51,224 bases of DNA from Gallibacterium genomosp. 1 (GTDB lineage Bacteria; Pseudomonadota; Gammaproteobacteria; Enterobacterales; Pasteurellaceae), in contig NZ_JPXX01000026.1 in assembly GCF_000771875.1 (NCBI RefSeq), forward strand, positions 1-51,224. The letters run 5' to 3'. Positions 29,690 through 39,423 of this stretch are shown here, piece after piece; the stretch's first letter is position 1; the number at the start of each line of letters is the position of its first letter. A program made the translations under genes and the position numbers. The notes beneath the pieces are model-generated. The model saw nothing but the letters and a program-made list of their open reading frames with translations, did no database searches and had not been told where the DNA came from.

Positions 29690-30682
29690 ATGAAACCAAT
29701 TTTTTCAAAATCCCCTTCTCTTGGTGTTCGATTAGTTTTTGCAACCCTATTATCGGTTATTTTAATGTTTTCCGACGGGCAAACACGTAATCTATTGCAG
29801 CTCCGCAGTTTATTGGAAACGGCGGTGAGTTGGATCTATTATTTAGCCAATACGCCACGTTCTTTATTGGACGGCGTTTCTGATAATTTGGTGGATACCA
29901 ACACCTTGCAAATTGAAAACAAAGTCTTAAAAGATCAACTGTTGGAAAAAAATGCCGATCTGTTATTGCTTGATCAATTAAAAGTAGAAAATCAGCGGCT
30001 ACGTTTATTATTAAATTCACCGCTACGCCACGATGAATATAAAAAAATTGCTGAAGTGCTTACGGCGGAAACCGATCCTTATCGTCAGCAGGTAGTGATT
30101 AATCGTGGCGAAAAAGACGGCGCTTATGTCGGGCAACCGGTGATTGATGAAAAAGGGGTGGTCGGGCAAATTATCTCCGTCGGACAAAATACCAGTCGCA
30201 TTTTGCTAATTTCGGATGTAACCCATTCCATTCCATTGCAAGTATTACGCTCCGATATTCGTGTTATCGCCAGTGGTACCGGTCGTGCAGACGAATTGGT
30301 TTTAGATAATGTATCCCGTTCAGCCGACATTGAAAAAGGTGATTTATTAGTCACTTCCGGGTTGGGGCATCGTTTTCCGGAGGGCTATCCGGTTGCAATT
30401 GTTGAATCGGTATCCCGAGAAGGCAATAACTATTTTGCGACAGTGGTCGCCAAGCCGCTCGCCTCATTGGAGCGTTTACGTTACTTGTTACTATTGTGGC
30501 CGACCAACGAAGACATCAAACGTTTACACAATTCACCGAATCAAATTAAAGAGGTGGTTAAACAGCGTTTATCTTCATCTCAACAAAATAACGATAAAAA
30601 CAAAAGCGGCAATGAAGAGAATGATCCGCCTTTAGAACAACGTCAGCCGACGCCCGCTAAAGAGAAAATAGAGGAAGAATAA
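29690..30682 (+). CDS. mreC: Rod-shape protein MreC
   Basis: A 330-residue periplasmic scaffold. A membrane segment at about 12-28 is followed by a coiled coil (about 65-110, ENKVLKDQLLEKNADLLLL) and the beta-rich MreC domain (about 115-275, with INRGEKDGAYVGQPVIDEKGVVGQI). The tail after residue 290 is rich in Gln, Asn, Lys and Glu and likely disordered. It links MreB with PBP2/RodA. The ATG has no strong ribosome site. Confidence 0.97.
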   Translation: MKPIFSKSPSLGVRLVFATLLSVILMFSDGQTRNLLQLRSLLETAVSWIYYLANTPRSLLDGVSDNLVDTNTLQIENKVLKDQLLEKNADLLLLDQLKVENQRLRLLLNSPLRHDEYKKIAEVLTAETDPYRQQVVINRGEKDGAYVGQPVIDEKGVVGQIISVGQNTSRILLISDVTHSIPLQVLRSDIRVIASGTGRADELVLDNVSRSADIEKGDLLVTSGLGHRFPEGYPVAIVESVSREGNNYFATVVAKPLASLERLRYLLLLWPTNEDIKRLHNSPNQIKEVVKQRLSSSQQNNDKNKSGNEENDPPLEQRQPTPAKEKIEEE

Positions 30683-30693
30683 AAGGAATCTTT

Positions 30694-31182
30694 ATGAAAG
30701 CAAATGTGTTATTTCAATGGCTGATGATCGCCTTGACTTTCGTGATCGCTTTTGTCTTGGAAATTATGCCTTGGCCGGCGGAATTCAGAGGCTACCGTCC
30801 GGCGTGGGTGGTTTTGGTTTTGCTATATTGGGTAATGGCAATTCCGAATAGAGTCAATATCGGCATTGCCTTTTTAGTCGGCTTGGTTTGGGATCTGATT
30901 TTAGGCTCAATTTTGGGCATCCATACCTTAATTTTATCCATTTTTGCCTATCTGATTGCCGTTAACTCGATGATTTTACGCAATCTCTCTTTGTGGCAAC
31001 AAAGCCTATTGGTCATTTTGTTCGTTTTTCTAATCCGTTGCAGTATCTTCTTGTTGGCACTGTTTTTACACAGCGCCGTATTCGATTCGCAAGAATTTAT
31101 TGGTGCAGTATTAAGCGGCGTTTTATGGCCTTGGTTATTCCTGATCTTAAGAGGATTACGCCGCAAACTGGCACTACGTTAA
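30694..31182 (+). CDS. mreD: Rod-shape membrane protein MreD
   Basis: A 162-residue inner membrane protein with five or so membrane segments and the family motif [19 protein letters not shown] near residue 25, then [21 protein letters not shown]. Length is as in E. coli (162). It starts 11 bases after mreC with AAGGAA as ribosome site. Its last four bases overlap the end of the converging permease gene. Confidence 0.96.
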   Translation: MKANVLFQWLMIALTFVIAFVLEIMPWPAEFRGYRPAWVVLVLLYWVMAIPNRVNIGIAFLVGLVWDLILGSILGIHTLILSIFAYLIAVNSMILRNLSLWQQSLLVILFVFLIRCSIFLLALFLHSAVFDSQEFIGAVLSGVLWPWLFLILRGLRRKLALR

Positions 31183-32240
31183 TCAGAGCCGGTGACCGGA
31201 GGCAACGCAGTGATAATGGCTTTCACCAGCGTTGCCAACGGAATGGCAAAGAACACGCCCCAAAAGCCCCACAAACCGCCAAAAAAGATAACCGATACAA
31301 TAATCACCAACGGATGCAGATTAACCGCTTCCGAGAACAGCAACGGTACTAATAAATTACCATCCAAAATTTGGGTAATGGTATAAACCAGCATTAAATA
31401 ACCGAACGTTGCTGACCAACCGAACTGAAACAGTGCCACCAACGCCAACGGAATCGTCACCAAGACAGCGCCGACATAAGGCACTAACACCGATAAACCA
31501 ATCGCTACCGCCAGCAATAAAGAGTAATTCAGTTTGAAAATCAGGAAAGTAACATAACTGACCGCTGTTACCACCACAATTTCAACAACCTTGCCGCGAA
31601 TATAATTGGCAATCTGCTGTTTCATTTCATCCCACACCTGATTTACTAATTGGCGATTTTTAGGCAGAAAACGGCTCACACCGGAAATCAGATAGTTTTT
31701 ATCTTTCAATAAAAAGAAAACCATCAACGGCACCAAAAAGGCATAGATGCCCAATGTGACCAAGCTGACAATAGAAGTTAAAGAATAACGCAATGCCGAC
31801 TCACCGAAACCGAGAATTTTCTCACGTAAACCATTAAAAACGGTATCAATCATTGCGTAATCCACATACTCAGGATAATTTTCCGGCAAAGAAAGCACCC
31901 ATTGATGCAACTGATTGCTCATTGTCGGCAGATCTTTCAATAGGTTTACGGTTTGATTCCAAAGAGTCGGAATCATCACAATAAAGACAAACAGCACTGC
32001 AGCGATAAAACCGCCCAGTACCAATGCTAAAGCCAATAAATGCGGAAATTTAAATCTTGTCGTCAGATACTGAATCGGTAATTCCAATAGGTATGCCAAC
32101 ACAATCGCAATCAATAACGGTGTGAAAAGATCGCTAAAAAAATAAAATCCGACACAAACTATCAACAACAGACTGAACAGTCCAGCCGCTTGCGGGTCAC
32201 TAAAACGGCGTCGGTACCACTCTTTAAATACAGCCAACAT
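31179..32240 (-). CDS. perM: PerM-like AI-2E family transporter
   Basis: A 353-residue membrane protein of the AI-2E/PerM superfamily: paired membrane segments near the N terminus (about 20-60, 65-90), a large soluble-facing middle (about 90-150) and four to five segments in the C-terminal half with [20 protein letters not shown] and the signature [32 protein letters not shown]. Family members export small molecules or act as Na+/H+ antiporters; the substrate here is unknown. The neighbourhood (hda, uraA, upp, purM) is that of E. coli perM. Ribosome site AAGGAG precedes the ATG. Confidence 0.88.
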   Translation of the reverse strand: MLAVFKEWYRRRFSDPQAAGLFSLLLIVCVGFYFFSDLFTPLLIAIVLAYLLELPIQYLTTRFKFPHLLALALVLGGFIAAVLFVFIVMIPTLWNQTVNLLKDLPTMSNQLHQWVLSLPENYPEYVDYAMIDTVFNGLREKILGFGESALRYSLTSIVSLVTLGIYAFLVPLMVFFLLKDKNYLISGVSRFLPKNRQLVNQVWDEMKQQIANYIRGKVVEIVVVTAVSYVTFLIFKLNYSLLLAVAIGLSVLVPYVGAVLVTIPLALVALFQFGWSATFGYLMLVYTITQILDGNLLVPLLFSEAVNLHPLVIIVSVIFFGGLWGFWGVFFAIPLATLVKAIITALPPVTGSD

Positions 32241-32349
32241 ACCCTACTCCTTAATCAAAAACCCTTAGATTATAAGCAAGTTATTTACTTGAATAAAGGG
32301 AGAAACTATACTATGCGCACCTTTTTATTGGCTATATAAGGAAGCACGA

Positions 32350-32661
32350 ATGAGTAAATCAGCAGAAAATCAAACTTACCCTCTCTACCAAAACAGCTGG
32401 GTGGTACGCCAGAGCGATCCGGGTGAAGAAGGGGCAAGAAATCATTTATTTGAGACCGTTTATGTACAACTGGATGCACACTATAACGACACCGCACTTA
32501 GCTTTCACTTTAGCCGTAAAGTAGAAGATAAAGTTGAATTTTCTCAACAGTTTGATGATTTAGAAACACTGTTTAAATTCTTAGGCGAATCACTTGATCC
32601 AGTTTCTTTAGGTTTGCTAGGGGTAAAAATCGGCGAATTGAATGTCCAATTAGGCAAATAA
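32350..32661 (+). CDS. Small conserved-looking hypothetical protein, 103 residues
   Basis: I do not recognise the family with confidence. The protein is soluble, has no signal peptide or membrane segment, and reads as a compact mixed fold (SWVVRQSDPGEEGARNHLFETVYVQLDAHYNDTALSFHFSRKVE, quoted in part: an early Trp/Arg strand, an acidic turn, then strands rich in aromatic residues). AAGGAAG precedes the ATG, and an exact uptake signal (ACCGCACTT) lies inside at 32491-32499. It ends one base before the converging hda gene. Confidence 0.7.
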   Translation: MSKSAENQTYPLYQNSWVVRQSDPGEEGARNHLFETVYVQLDAHYNDTALSFHFSRKVEDKVEFSQQFDDLETLFKFLGESLDPVSLGLLGVKIGELNVQLGK

Positions 32662-32662
32662 T

Positions 32663-33358
32663 TTATAAATGGAGTTGCTCTTTAACGAACGGAATAGTTA
32701 ATTTGCGTTGTGCCTGTAACGAAGCCTTATCTAACTTCTCAAGCACAGAAAAAAGGTAGGTTAAATCACGATCCAAACGGTTCAACAAAAATTTTGCCAC
32801 TTCATCGGGCAATTCCAATCCTTGTTTACGAGCCGCCTGTTGCAAAACAGCGGCTTTTTTATCATCCGAAAGTTCCGCCAGCTGATAAGTTTCCCCCCAG
32901 CTTAAACGGGAACGCAAATCGGGCAATTTAATCGGTAACTGTTGCGGCGGCTGATCGGCACTCATCAATAACAAGGTTTTGCCGGTTTCTTTAATGCGAT
33001 TAAACAGATCAAAAATCGCCACTTCCCATTCATCATTGCCGGCAATCGCCCCCAAATCATCAAGACAGACCAAATCCAGCTCTTCCAATTCTTCTAAAAT
33101 TTCCGGTGAAAAATAGTGGGTTTTGGTCAAAGGGATATAAATTGCGCTACGTTCCTGTTGCAGAAACAGATTATTAGCGGCTTTCAACACGTGCGTTTTA
33201 CCGCTGCTTTTCGCTCCCCAAATATAGAAAAAATTTTGTTGCAGATGAGCAAAATTCTCAAACAGCGAATTACATAACAACTGATTGCTGTCTGCATCAA
33301 AATTATCAAATGTTTCAGGATCAAATTCGTAAATCGGTAAAATGTATTGATATTGCAA
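32663..33358 (-). CDS. hda: DnaA-related regulator Hda
   Basis: A 231-residue DnaA-family AAA+ protein when started at TTG 33358, where AGG lies at proper distance and the family sequence (LPIYEFDPETFDNF) begins. The frame stays open to 33424, but that stretch overlaps a terminator hairpin. Motifs: FYIWGAKSSGKTHVL (Walker A), LDLVCLDDLGAI (Walker B), DLRSRLSWGETYQL (sensor/arginine region). It has no DNA-binding domain IV. Hda with the DNA-loaded clamp stimulates ATP hydrolysis by DnaA and so limits re-initiation. The clamp-binding motif is expected at the N terminus (QYQYILP). It follows uraA. Confidence 0.9.
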   Translation of the reverse strand: MQYQYILPIYEFDPETFDNFDADSNQLLCNSLFENFAHLQQNFFYIWGAKSSGKTHVLKAANNLFLQQERSAIYIPLTKTHYFSPEILEELEELDLVCLDDLGAIAGNDEWEVAIFDLFNRIKETGKTLLLMSADQPPQQLPIKLPDLRSRLSWGETYQLAELSDDKKAAVLQQAARKQGLELPDEVAKFLLNRLDRDLTYLFSVLEKLDKASLQAQRKLTIPFVKEQLHL

Positions 33359-33402
33359 ACAAATACCTAAAATAGCCGGCAAAAAATTGGTTATAAGAAT
33401 AA

Positions 33403-33438
33403 AGAAAAAAGACGGCTTGAGCAAGCACTCAAACCGCC
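33403..33438 (-). terminator. Terminator between uraA and hda
   Basis: On the minus strand GGCGGTTTGAG (33438-33428) pairs with CTCAAGCCGTC (33421-33411), two G-T pairs, followed by TTTTTTC. It lies 20 bases after the uraA stop and 45 bases before the chosen hda start, so hda depends on read-through or its own promoter. Confidence 0.75.
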
Positions 33439-33457
33439 TGTTTTGATGATTTAGCGA

Positions 33458-34696
33458 TTAATTTTCTGTTTTTTGTGCTTTCGGCAAAATTAAGTTCAAC
33501 AAAATCGCCACAATCGCACAGAGGCTAATTCCTTTTAATGACACTTCGCCGAAATTGACAAACATTCCGCCGATACCGAATGTCATTACCACAGAAATAA
33601 TACAAAGGTTTCGAGATTCAGTCACATCCACTTTGCCACGAATTAAGGTGCTCATCCCGACTACAGCAATCGAACCGAATACCAACATCATAATGCCGCC
33701 CATTACGATAGTTGGAATAGTGGATAAAAATGCCCCGACTTTACCACAAAACGAAATGGCAATCGCCCAAACCGCTGCCCACGTCATAATGGTCGGGTTG
33801 AAATTCTTCGTCAACATCACCGCACCGGTCACTTCTGCATAAGTGGTATTCGGCGGTCCACCCAAGAATGATGCCACTGAAGTTGCCACACCGTCACCAA
33901 GCAAGGTACGATGCAATCCCGGTTTTTGTAAGAAATCTTTTCCGGTTACCGAACTGATCGCCATAATTCCGCCAACGTGTTCAACCGCCGGAGCAATCGC
34001 AATCGGTAGCAAATAAAGAATCGCTTCCAACTTAAATTCCGGAGTCGTAATTGTTGGCAAACTGAACCAAGGTGCATCATAAACCGGTTGCAAGTTAATT
34101 AAGCCCATAAAGGCACAAACAATATAACCGGCGGCAATACCGAACATAATCGGAATTAATTTCATAATACCTTTAGCAAAAACCGCCACGCATAAGGTTG
34201 TCAGCAACGTGATCATTGACACCAAAATCGCCTGATCATAGCTGTAATTACTGTTCTTACCCAATGCCATATCCACGGCAACCGGTGCCAGCCCCATCCC
34301 GATAATAATAATCACCGGACCGACCACAATCGGCGGAAAGACTTTTTGCAAAGCCTCCACACCTTTCATTTTCACCAACGCGCTTAACGCCACATACACC
34401 AATCCGGCACAGGTTAAGCCGCCAAGTGTCACCGGCAAGCCCCAAGTGGCAATACCGTATTGAATCGGTGCAATAAAGGCAAAAGACGATGCTAAGAAAA
34501 TCGGCACTTGGCGTTTGGTACATAATTGAAATAACAACGTACCGACACCGGCAGTTAACAATGCCGTATTGCTGTCCAAACCAGTAATCAACGGCACCAA
34601 CACCAATGCACCGAAAGCAACAAACAACATTTGCAGACCAACAAACGCCTGCTTCACTTTACTTTCAGAAATTTGAGATTGAGTATCTTGACTCAT
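33458..34696 (-). CDS. uraA: Uracil permease
   Basis: A 412-residue nucleobase:cation symporter (NCS2) with about 14 membrane segments. Seen are FVGLQMLFVAFGALVLVPLI at the start, the substrate-site acidic residue in AIAPAVEHVGGIMAISSVTG (near residue 240), and GGPPNTTYAEVTGAVMLTKN (near 285), which is typical of uracil carriers. It takes up uracil for UPRTase, encoded 51 bases upstream on the same strand, so upp-uraA form an operon. Confidence 0.96.
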   Translation of the reverse strand: MSQDTQSQISESKVKQAFVGLQMLFVAFGALVLVPLITGLDSNTALLTAGVGTLLFQLCTKRQVPIFLASSFAFIAPIQYGIATWGLPVTLGGLTCAGLVYVALSALVKMKGVEALQKVFPPIVVGPVIIIIGMGLAPVAVDMALGKNSNYSYDQAILVSMITLLTTLCVAVFAKGIMKLIPIMFGIAAGYIVCAFMGLINLQPVYDAPWFSLPTITTPEFKLEAILYLLPIAIAPAVEHVGGIMAISSVTGKDFLQKPGLHRTLLGDGVATSVASFLGGPPNTTYAEVTGAVMLTKNFNPTIMTWAAVWAIAISFCGKVGAFLSTIPTIVMGGIMMLVFGSIAVVGMSTLIRGKVDVTESRNLCIISVVMTFGIGGMFVNFGEVSLKGISLCAIVAILLNLILPKAQKTEN

Positions 34697-34747
34697 AAAA
34701 TAGTTTCACCTCTCTGGATAAATTAACTAAAAAAAAGATATTCAATA

Positions 34748-35374
34748 CTACTTAGTACCGAATATCTTATCGCCGGCATCCCCTAAACCAGGAATGATAT
34801 AACCGTTTTCATTCAAATGATCATCAATGGATGCGGTGTAAAGTTCCACGTCCGGATGTGCATTCTGTAACGCACGAATACCTTCCGGCGCAGCGACTAA
34901 CACTAACACTTTAATTTTTGGACATTGCGCCTTTTTCAATAAATCGATAGTTGCAATCATTGACCCACCAGTTGCCAGCATTGGATCGACAATAATCGCC
35001 AAACGCTCCTCCATATCCGGCGCCAATTTTTGGAAATAAGGCACTGGTTCTAAAGTTTCTTCATTACGATACATTCCAACAACACTGATTCTCGCACTTG
35101 GAATATGTTCTAAAACGCCTTCCATCATTCCAAGACCGGCACGTAAAATCGGCACAACTGTCACTTTCTTACCTTTAATACGATCCACCTGTACCGGACC
35201 GCACCAACCTTCAATCGTTACCACTTCAGTTTCTAAATCGGCGGTTGCTTCATAAGTCAACAAGCTGCCCACTTCTGTAGCCAATTCACGAAATTGTTTA
35301 GTACTGACATCAGCCGCTCGCATTAAGCCGAGTTTATGTTTTACAAGCGGATGTTTCACTTCAACGATCTTCAT
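34748..35374 (-). CDS. upp: Uracil phosphoribosyltransferase
   Basis: A 208-residue UPRTase (E. coli 208) that makes UMP from uracil and PRPP. It shows [20 protein letters not shown], the PRPP loop [20 protein letters not shown] near residue 130, and the uracil-binding [17 protein letters not shown] at the C terminus. First gene of upp-uraA, divergent from purMN, as in E. coli. Confidence 0.98.
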   Translation of the reverse strand: MKIVEVKHPLVKHKLGLMRAADVSTKQFRELATEVGSLLTYEATADLETEVVTIEGWCGPVQVDRIKGKKVTVVPILRAGLGMMEGVLEHIPSARISVVGMYRNEETLEPVPYFQKLAPDMEERLAIIVDPMLATGGSMIATIDLLKKAQCPKIKVLVLVAAPEGIRALQNAHPDVELYTASIDDHLNENGYIIPGLGDAGDKIFGTK

Positions 35375-35509
35375 TTTGCTGTCCTCTAAAATTTAAAAAA
35401 ATCGCACGATTTTATACTTTCACACTGAAAATAGCCAGCGAATAACGGAAAAATATGACAATAACCTAATCTACCTCAAAATATTTCTCCGTTTTCCCCT
35501 TGATCAATA

Positions 35510-35539
35510 TCGCAAACGATTGCGTAATCGTGGTACAAT
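35510..35539 (+). promoter_or_regulatory. PurR box and extended -10 promoter of purMN
   Basis: TCGCAAACGATTGCGT (35510-35525) differs from the PurR consensus ACGCAAACGTTTGCGT at two positions. Nine bases later TGGTACAAT (35531-35539) reads as an extended -10 (TGn-TACAAT). The operator sits over the -35 region, where the repressor would block polymerase. The purM GTG is 41 bases further. Confidence 0.8.
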
Positions 35540-35580
35540 CTGCGCCCGAAATCATCTATAAACCCTGCAAAGGAGCAAAA

Positions 35581-36621
35581 GTGGACAAACAAACTTTAAG
35601 TTACAAAGATGCTGGTGTCGATATTAATGCCGGTAATGAATTAGTTGATCGTATCAAACCTCACGTTAAACGCACTCGTCGCCCTGAAGTGATTGGCGGA
35701 TTGGGCGGCTTTGGCGCATTGTGTGCTATTCCTGCCAAATATAAAGAGCCGATTTTGGTGTCCGGAACAGACGGTGTCGGCACAAAATTACGTTTAGCGA
35801 TTGATCTGCACAAACATAATTCTATCGGTATCGACTTGGTTGCGATGTGTGTCAATGACTTAATTGTTCAAGGTGCTGAGCCGCTTTTCTTCCTGGATTA
35901 CTACGCCACCGGTAAATTGGATGTCGATGTTGCCAGTGATGTGATCAAAGGTATTGCCGATGGTTGTGAACAATCCGGTTGTGCATTAATCGGCGGTGAA
36001 ACTGCCGAAATGCCGGGAATGTATCACGCTAACGATTATGACCTTGCCGGTTTCTGTGTCGGTGTGGTAGAAAAAAATGAAATTATTGACGGCAGCGAAG
36101 TTCGTGTCGGTGACGCATTAATTGCGTTAGCCTCTTCCGGTCCACACTCTAATGGTTATTCATTAATTCGTAAAATTCTTGAAGTGGCAAAAGTTTCTGC
36201 CTCCGAAACTCTTTTAGAGGGCAAACCGTTAGCAGAACATCTGCTCGCTCCAACAAAAATTTATGTGAAATCTATTTTGCAATTAATTAAACGTGTTGAT
36301 GTACACGCTATTGCTCATCTTACTGGTGGCGGTTTCTGGGAAAACATCCCTAGAGTTTTGCCGGATCACGTTCGTGCCGTTATTAATGAACAGAGTTGGC
36401 AATGGCCGGCAATCTTCAAATGGTTACAACAAAACGGTAATGTCGATACTCACGAAATGTATCGCACTTTCAACTGTGGTGTCGGAATGGTGATCGCACT
36501 ACCGCAAGAAGATGTTGAAACCGCACTTGCTCTACTCGCTCAAACCGGCGAAAAAGCGTGGGTTATCGGGCAAATTGGACACCTTGATGAACAAGACAAA
36601 AAACAGGTAATTATCCGCTAA
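35581..36621 (+). CDS. purM: Phosphoribosylformylglycinamidine cyclo-ligase (AIR synthetase)
   Basis: A 346-residue enzyme (E. coli PurM 345) for the fifth step of purine synthesis. The start is GTG 35581: AAGGAG lies 5 bases upstream and the family start ([10 protein letters not shown]) follows at once; the frame open to 35500 covers the PurR box and is not coding. Signatures: [34 protein letters not shown], the ATP-binding [11 protein letters not shown] and [16 protein letters not shown]. The stop overlaps the purN ATG by one base (TAATG). Confidence 0.97.
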   Translation: MDKQTLSYKDAGVDINAGNELVDRIKPHVKRTRRPEVIGGLGGFGALCAIPAKYKEPILVSGTDGVGTKLRLAIDLHKHNSIGIDLVAMCVNDLIVQGAEPLFFLDYYATGKLDVDVASDVIKGIADGCEQSGCALIGGETAEMPGMYHANDYDLAGFCVGVVEKNEIIDGSEVRVGDALIALASSGPHSNGYSLIRKILEVAKVSASETLLEGKPLAEHLLAPTKIYVKSILQLIKRVDVHAIAHLTGGGFWENIPRVLPDHVRAVINEQSWQWPAIFKWLQQNGNVDTHEMYRTFNCGVGMVIALPQEDVETALALLAQTGEKAWVIGQIGHLDEQDKKQVIIR

Positions 36622-37271
36622 TGTTATCAAATAAAAAAAGAATTGCCGTTCTGATTTCAGGCGAAGGACAAACATTACAGGCGATTATCAACGCCTGTAA
36701 TGCCGGTAGACTTAATGCCGATATTGTTACCGTAATCAGCAATAAAGCGGATGTTTATGGTCTGCAACGTGCTAAAAACGCCAATATCCCGACGCATACT
36801 TTTTTACGTAAATCTTATGCTGATAATCAACAAATGGATATGGCGATTGCCGATATTTTAGAACAATATCAAGTTGATCTGATTGTGCTTGCCGGTTATA
36901 TGAAAATTTTAACTGCCACTTTCACACAACGTTTTGAAGGAAAAATTCTCAATATTCATCCTTCTCTGTTGCCTAAATATCCCGGCTTACACACCTATCA
37001 ACGTGCATTGGAAAATCACGACAGTGAACACGGTTTCAGTATTCATTTTGTCAATGAAGAGATGGACGGCGGGCAGGTAGTATTTCAGTGCAAAGTGCCG
37101 ATTTTGGCGACAGATGATGAAGATTCGCTCTGCAATCGAGTCAAACAGTATGAACAGCGTTATTATCCGCAAGTGATTTCTTGGTTTGTCGATGGTCGTC
37201 TTAGCTATCACTCCGAAGCCTATTTTGACGACAAACCGCTGACTTCGCCGATTGTTGAATATCAGAAATAA
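36621..37271 (+). CDS. purN: Phosphoribosylglycinamide formyltransferase (GAR transformylase)
   Basis: A 216-residue folate-dependent PurN (third step of purine synthesis). It has the N-terminal AVLISGEGQTLQAIINACNAG and the catalytic region VLAGYMKILTATF...ILNIHPSLLPKYPGLHTYQRA, with the catalytic Asn and His in NIHPSLLPKYPG, and the formyl-folate Asp in NEEMDGGQVVFQ. It uses formyl-tetrahydrofolate, unlike PurT. Translationally coupled to purM, followed by a terminator. Confidence 0.97.
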   Translation: MLSNKKRIAVLISGEGQTLQAIINACNAGRLNADIVTVISNKADVYGLQRAKNANIPTHTFLRKSYADNQQMDMAIADILEQYQVDLIVLAGYMKILTATFTQRFEGKILNIHPSLLPKYPGLHTYQRALENHDSEHGFSIHFVNEEMDGGQVVFQCKVPILATDDEDSLCNRVKQYEQRYYPQVISWFVDGRLSYHSEAYFDDKPLTSPIVEYQK

Positions 37272-37284
37272 CCTATTTAGATTT

Positions 37285-37322
37285 AAAGCATACACTATCA
37301 GATCAAGTGTATGCTTTTTTCT
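37285..37322. terminator. Terminator after purN
   Basis: AAAGCATACACT (37285-37296) pairs perfectly with AGTGTATGCTTT (37306-37317) and is followed by TTT; on the minus strand the A run also gives T after the stem. It separates purN from the converging terC gene. Confidence 0.85.
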
Positions 37323-37324
37323 CC

Positions 37325-38047
37325 TTACCCCTTTTTGCTCAAATGTTTACGCATTCTTAGGTTGATCATTTCAACACAAACCGAAAAACCCATAGCGAAA
37401 TAAATATAACCTTTCGGAATATGGAACGACAAACCTTCGCCAATTAAAGAAACACCGATCAAAATTAAGAACGACAATGCCAAAATTTTTAATGTCGGAT
37501 GTTCTTCTACAAAATCTCCTATCGGTTTTGCCGCAATCATCATCACACCAACCGCCAAAATAATCGCTAAAATCATCACTTCAACATCATTAGCCATTCC
37601 CACCGCAGTAATCACTGAATCGAGTGAAAACACAATATCAAGCAATGCAATCTGGATTAAAACACCAATAAAATTCACTGTTTTCACTGGTTTTTCTTCT
37701 GTACTGGCACTCTCTTCCATATTATGATGAATTTCCAAAGTACTTTTTACCAATAGGAACAAACCACCAATCAATAAAATCAAATCTCGTCCAGAAATTG
37801 CATACCCCATCACGGAAAAAAGCGGTTCGGTTAAACGCATAATCCACGCTAATGAAAGCAATAACAAAATACGTGTTCCCATCGCCAAACCTAACCCTAA
37901 AACTCGTCCGGATTGGCGCTGATGTACAGGCAAACGCCCCACCAAAATACTGATAAAAATAATGTTATCAATACCCAATACAATTTCTAACGCCGTTAAG
38001 GTAAAAAGAGCAACCCACGCTTCCGGGCTACTGATCCACTCCAACAT
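37325..38047 (-). CDS. TerC-family membrane protein (YgdQ-like)
   Basis: A 240-residue membrane protein with about seven segments. The TerC patterns are seen in TLTALEIVLGIDNIIFISIL (near residue 16) and LDIVFSLDSVITAVGM (near 138), each with the conserved Asp that may bind metal. Members are linked to metal export (Mn2+) or tellurite resistance; in this YgdQ branch the function is unproven. It lies downstream of mutH on the same strand, the same pair as mutH-ygdQ in E. coli. Confidence 0.9.
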   Translation of the reverse strand: MLEWISSPEAWVALFTLTALEIVLGIDNIIFISILVGRLPVHQRQSGRVLGLGLAMGTRILLLLSLAWIMRLTEPLFSVMGYAISGRDLILLIGGLFLLVKSTLEIHHNMEESASTEEKPVKTVNFIGVLIQIALLDIVFSLDSVITAVGMANDVEVMILAIILAVGVMMIAAKPIGDFVEEHPTLKILALSFLILIGVSLIGEGLSFHIPKGYIYFAMGFSVCVEMINLRMRKHLSKKG

Positions 38048-38121
38048 AAATGCTCCAAATTAAAAGTTAATCAAACTCTCGCCACCTATTTCACTGCGAC
38101 AAGAGGGCGATACTATAAAAG

Positions 38122-38808
38122 TTAACGATGTGAAAGGGAATAGCTTCTATTTTGAAAATTACGCAAAATATTGGCAGTAAAATTTTTTCGCAAATAAAAA
38201 CCTAATGGCAACGCATCAATAATCTGTCCCTGTTGTCCGATAGCTTTAGTAATCGCTCGATTATTATTACCTTTCGGACGCAACTGCATTACCTCCCCTA
38301 TACGCGCATTGATTTTCTTTACATCTCCTAACACAATTAAATCCATTAACTCCTCCCAATCCTGTTTTAACTGCTCCTCTTCTTCTGCACTCGGCTGCCA
38401 TAAAATCGGCTGTCCAACACGACGCTGAGCCAATGGAATCCCTCGTTCACCCTCAACTGGGATCCACAACACTTTTGACAATTTATAACGCACGTGCGAA
38501 CACTCCCACACAATGCCATTATTATCTATCAACGGTGCCAAACTTACGAAAGTCGTTTCTAACGGCTCCCCAAAACGATTAATCGGCACAGTCTTCAATT
38601 CAATACCGAGATGGGCAAAATCCTGTTCCGGCTTACTGCCAGCAGATGCACCCAAAGCACACTCTATTAAATTACCTACCCAACCTTTATCTCGTTTTAA
38701 ATCTTGTGGTACGACAATATGTAATTGCTCGGCAATATCAACAAATGTTCTGCCAGCAAGCTGATAAGCTCGTTGCATTAATTGTGATTCCGTAAGTGGG
38801 GCGTTCAA
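38122..38808 (-). CDS. mutH: DNA mismatch repair endonuclease MutH
   Basis: A 228-residue MutH (E. coli 229) that nicks the unmethylated strand at hemimethylated GATC sites. The PD-(D/E)xK-type active site is in [15 protein letters not shown] (Asp near 63, E-L-K near 70-72). [11 protein letters not shown] and the C-terminal [16 protein letters not shown] are MutH features. The start codon is TTG at 38808 with AAGGAG six bases upstream. It implies Dam methylation in this organism. It is divergent from pflA across a 615-base gap. Confidence 0.95.
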   Translation of the reverse strand: MNAPLTESQLMQRAYQLAGRTFVDIAEQLHIVVPQDLKRDKGWVGNLIECALGASAGSKPEQDFAHLGIELKTVPINRFGEPLETTFVSLAPLIDNNGIVWECSHVRYKLSKVLWIPVEGERGIPLAQRRVGQPILWQPSAEEEEQLKQDWEELMDLIVLGDVKKINARIGEVMQLRPKGNNNRAITKAIGQQGQIIDALPLGFYLRKNFTANILRNFQNRSYSLSHR

Positions 38809-38819
38809 GATGACTCCTT

Positions 38820-39423
38820 AATATTTGATTAAAAAATAAACTCGAGTTTTCCAATTTACTATTTTTTAGGCAATTATTTTTAAGCTAATGATTTATCAGT
38901 AAATTTATTTTTCACACTGTTTAAAAAAACAACGCTAATTTAATTATACGCATAATTCCTGCCATTCAATCACAATTTTATCCACAGTTTCTCTGAATAA
39001 CTCACAATATGGATAAAAAAACAGTATTGATTTTTTTAAATTTAACAGCTTTTTAAAACTTTTATGACCCAAAGATTAATCTTTTGGAAATAGCAATGTG
39101 TGATTTTATAAAAAATTAGACAAAATCTCAAAAACTGTCATAGTTAAAATTTTATTTAAAATCAATTAGAAAAAATATACATCCACCACATTTCACAAAT
39201 TTATCTAAATTTTTCCACAAAGTTATCCACAGAAGTAAGATTTATAACCACTAAATGGAAAGTTATACCCAAGTAAGTGAACAAAATTTCTATTGTTATA
39301 CAATTTAATGCAAACAGATGATTTAACGCAAAAAAGCAGTAATTAACGCTGCCTGACATTTACAACAAATTCAGTTAAAATTAAAAAATTTTTGAAGATA
39401 CTATAATTATAAAGGCAGGTAAA
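38820..39423. other. AT-rich intergenic region with a cluster of DnaA boxes
   Basis: No gene is visible in these 600 bases, which are very rich in A and T. Two perfect DnaA boxes TTATCCACA lie at 38978-38986 and 39223-39231, with one-mismatch forms TTATCCATA on the minus strand (39008-39016), TTTTCCACA (39211-39219) and TTATACCCA (39263-39271). Between them is an AT-rich stretch with the palindrome AAAGATTAATCTTT (39071-39084). There is no GATC, whereas a normal oriC of a Dam-methylating relative would be full of them. It could be a DnaA-controlled promoter, a DnaA-titrating site, or an unusual origin. Confidence 0.6.

Noticed and set aside
35500-35580. Longer PurM start at 35500
   Set aside because: The stretch contains the PurR box and the -10 promoter element, and GTG 35581 has AAGGAG at the right distance.
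38809-39423. Calling the DnaA-box gap the chromosome origin
   Set aside because: There is no GATC in it and no mnmG, mioC or dnaA nearby; the boxes alone do not prove an origin. Kept as a finding only.
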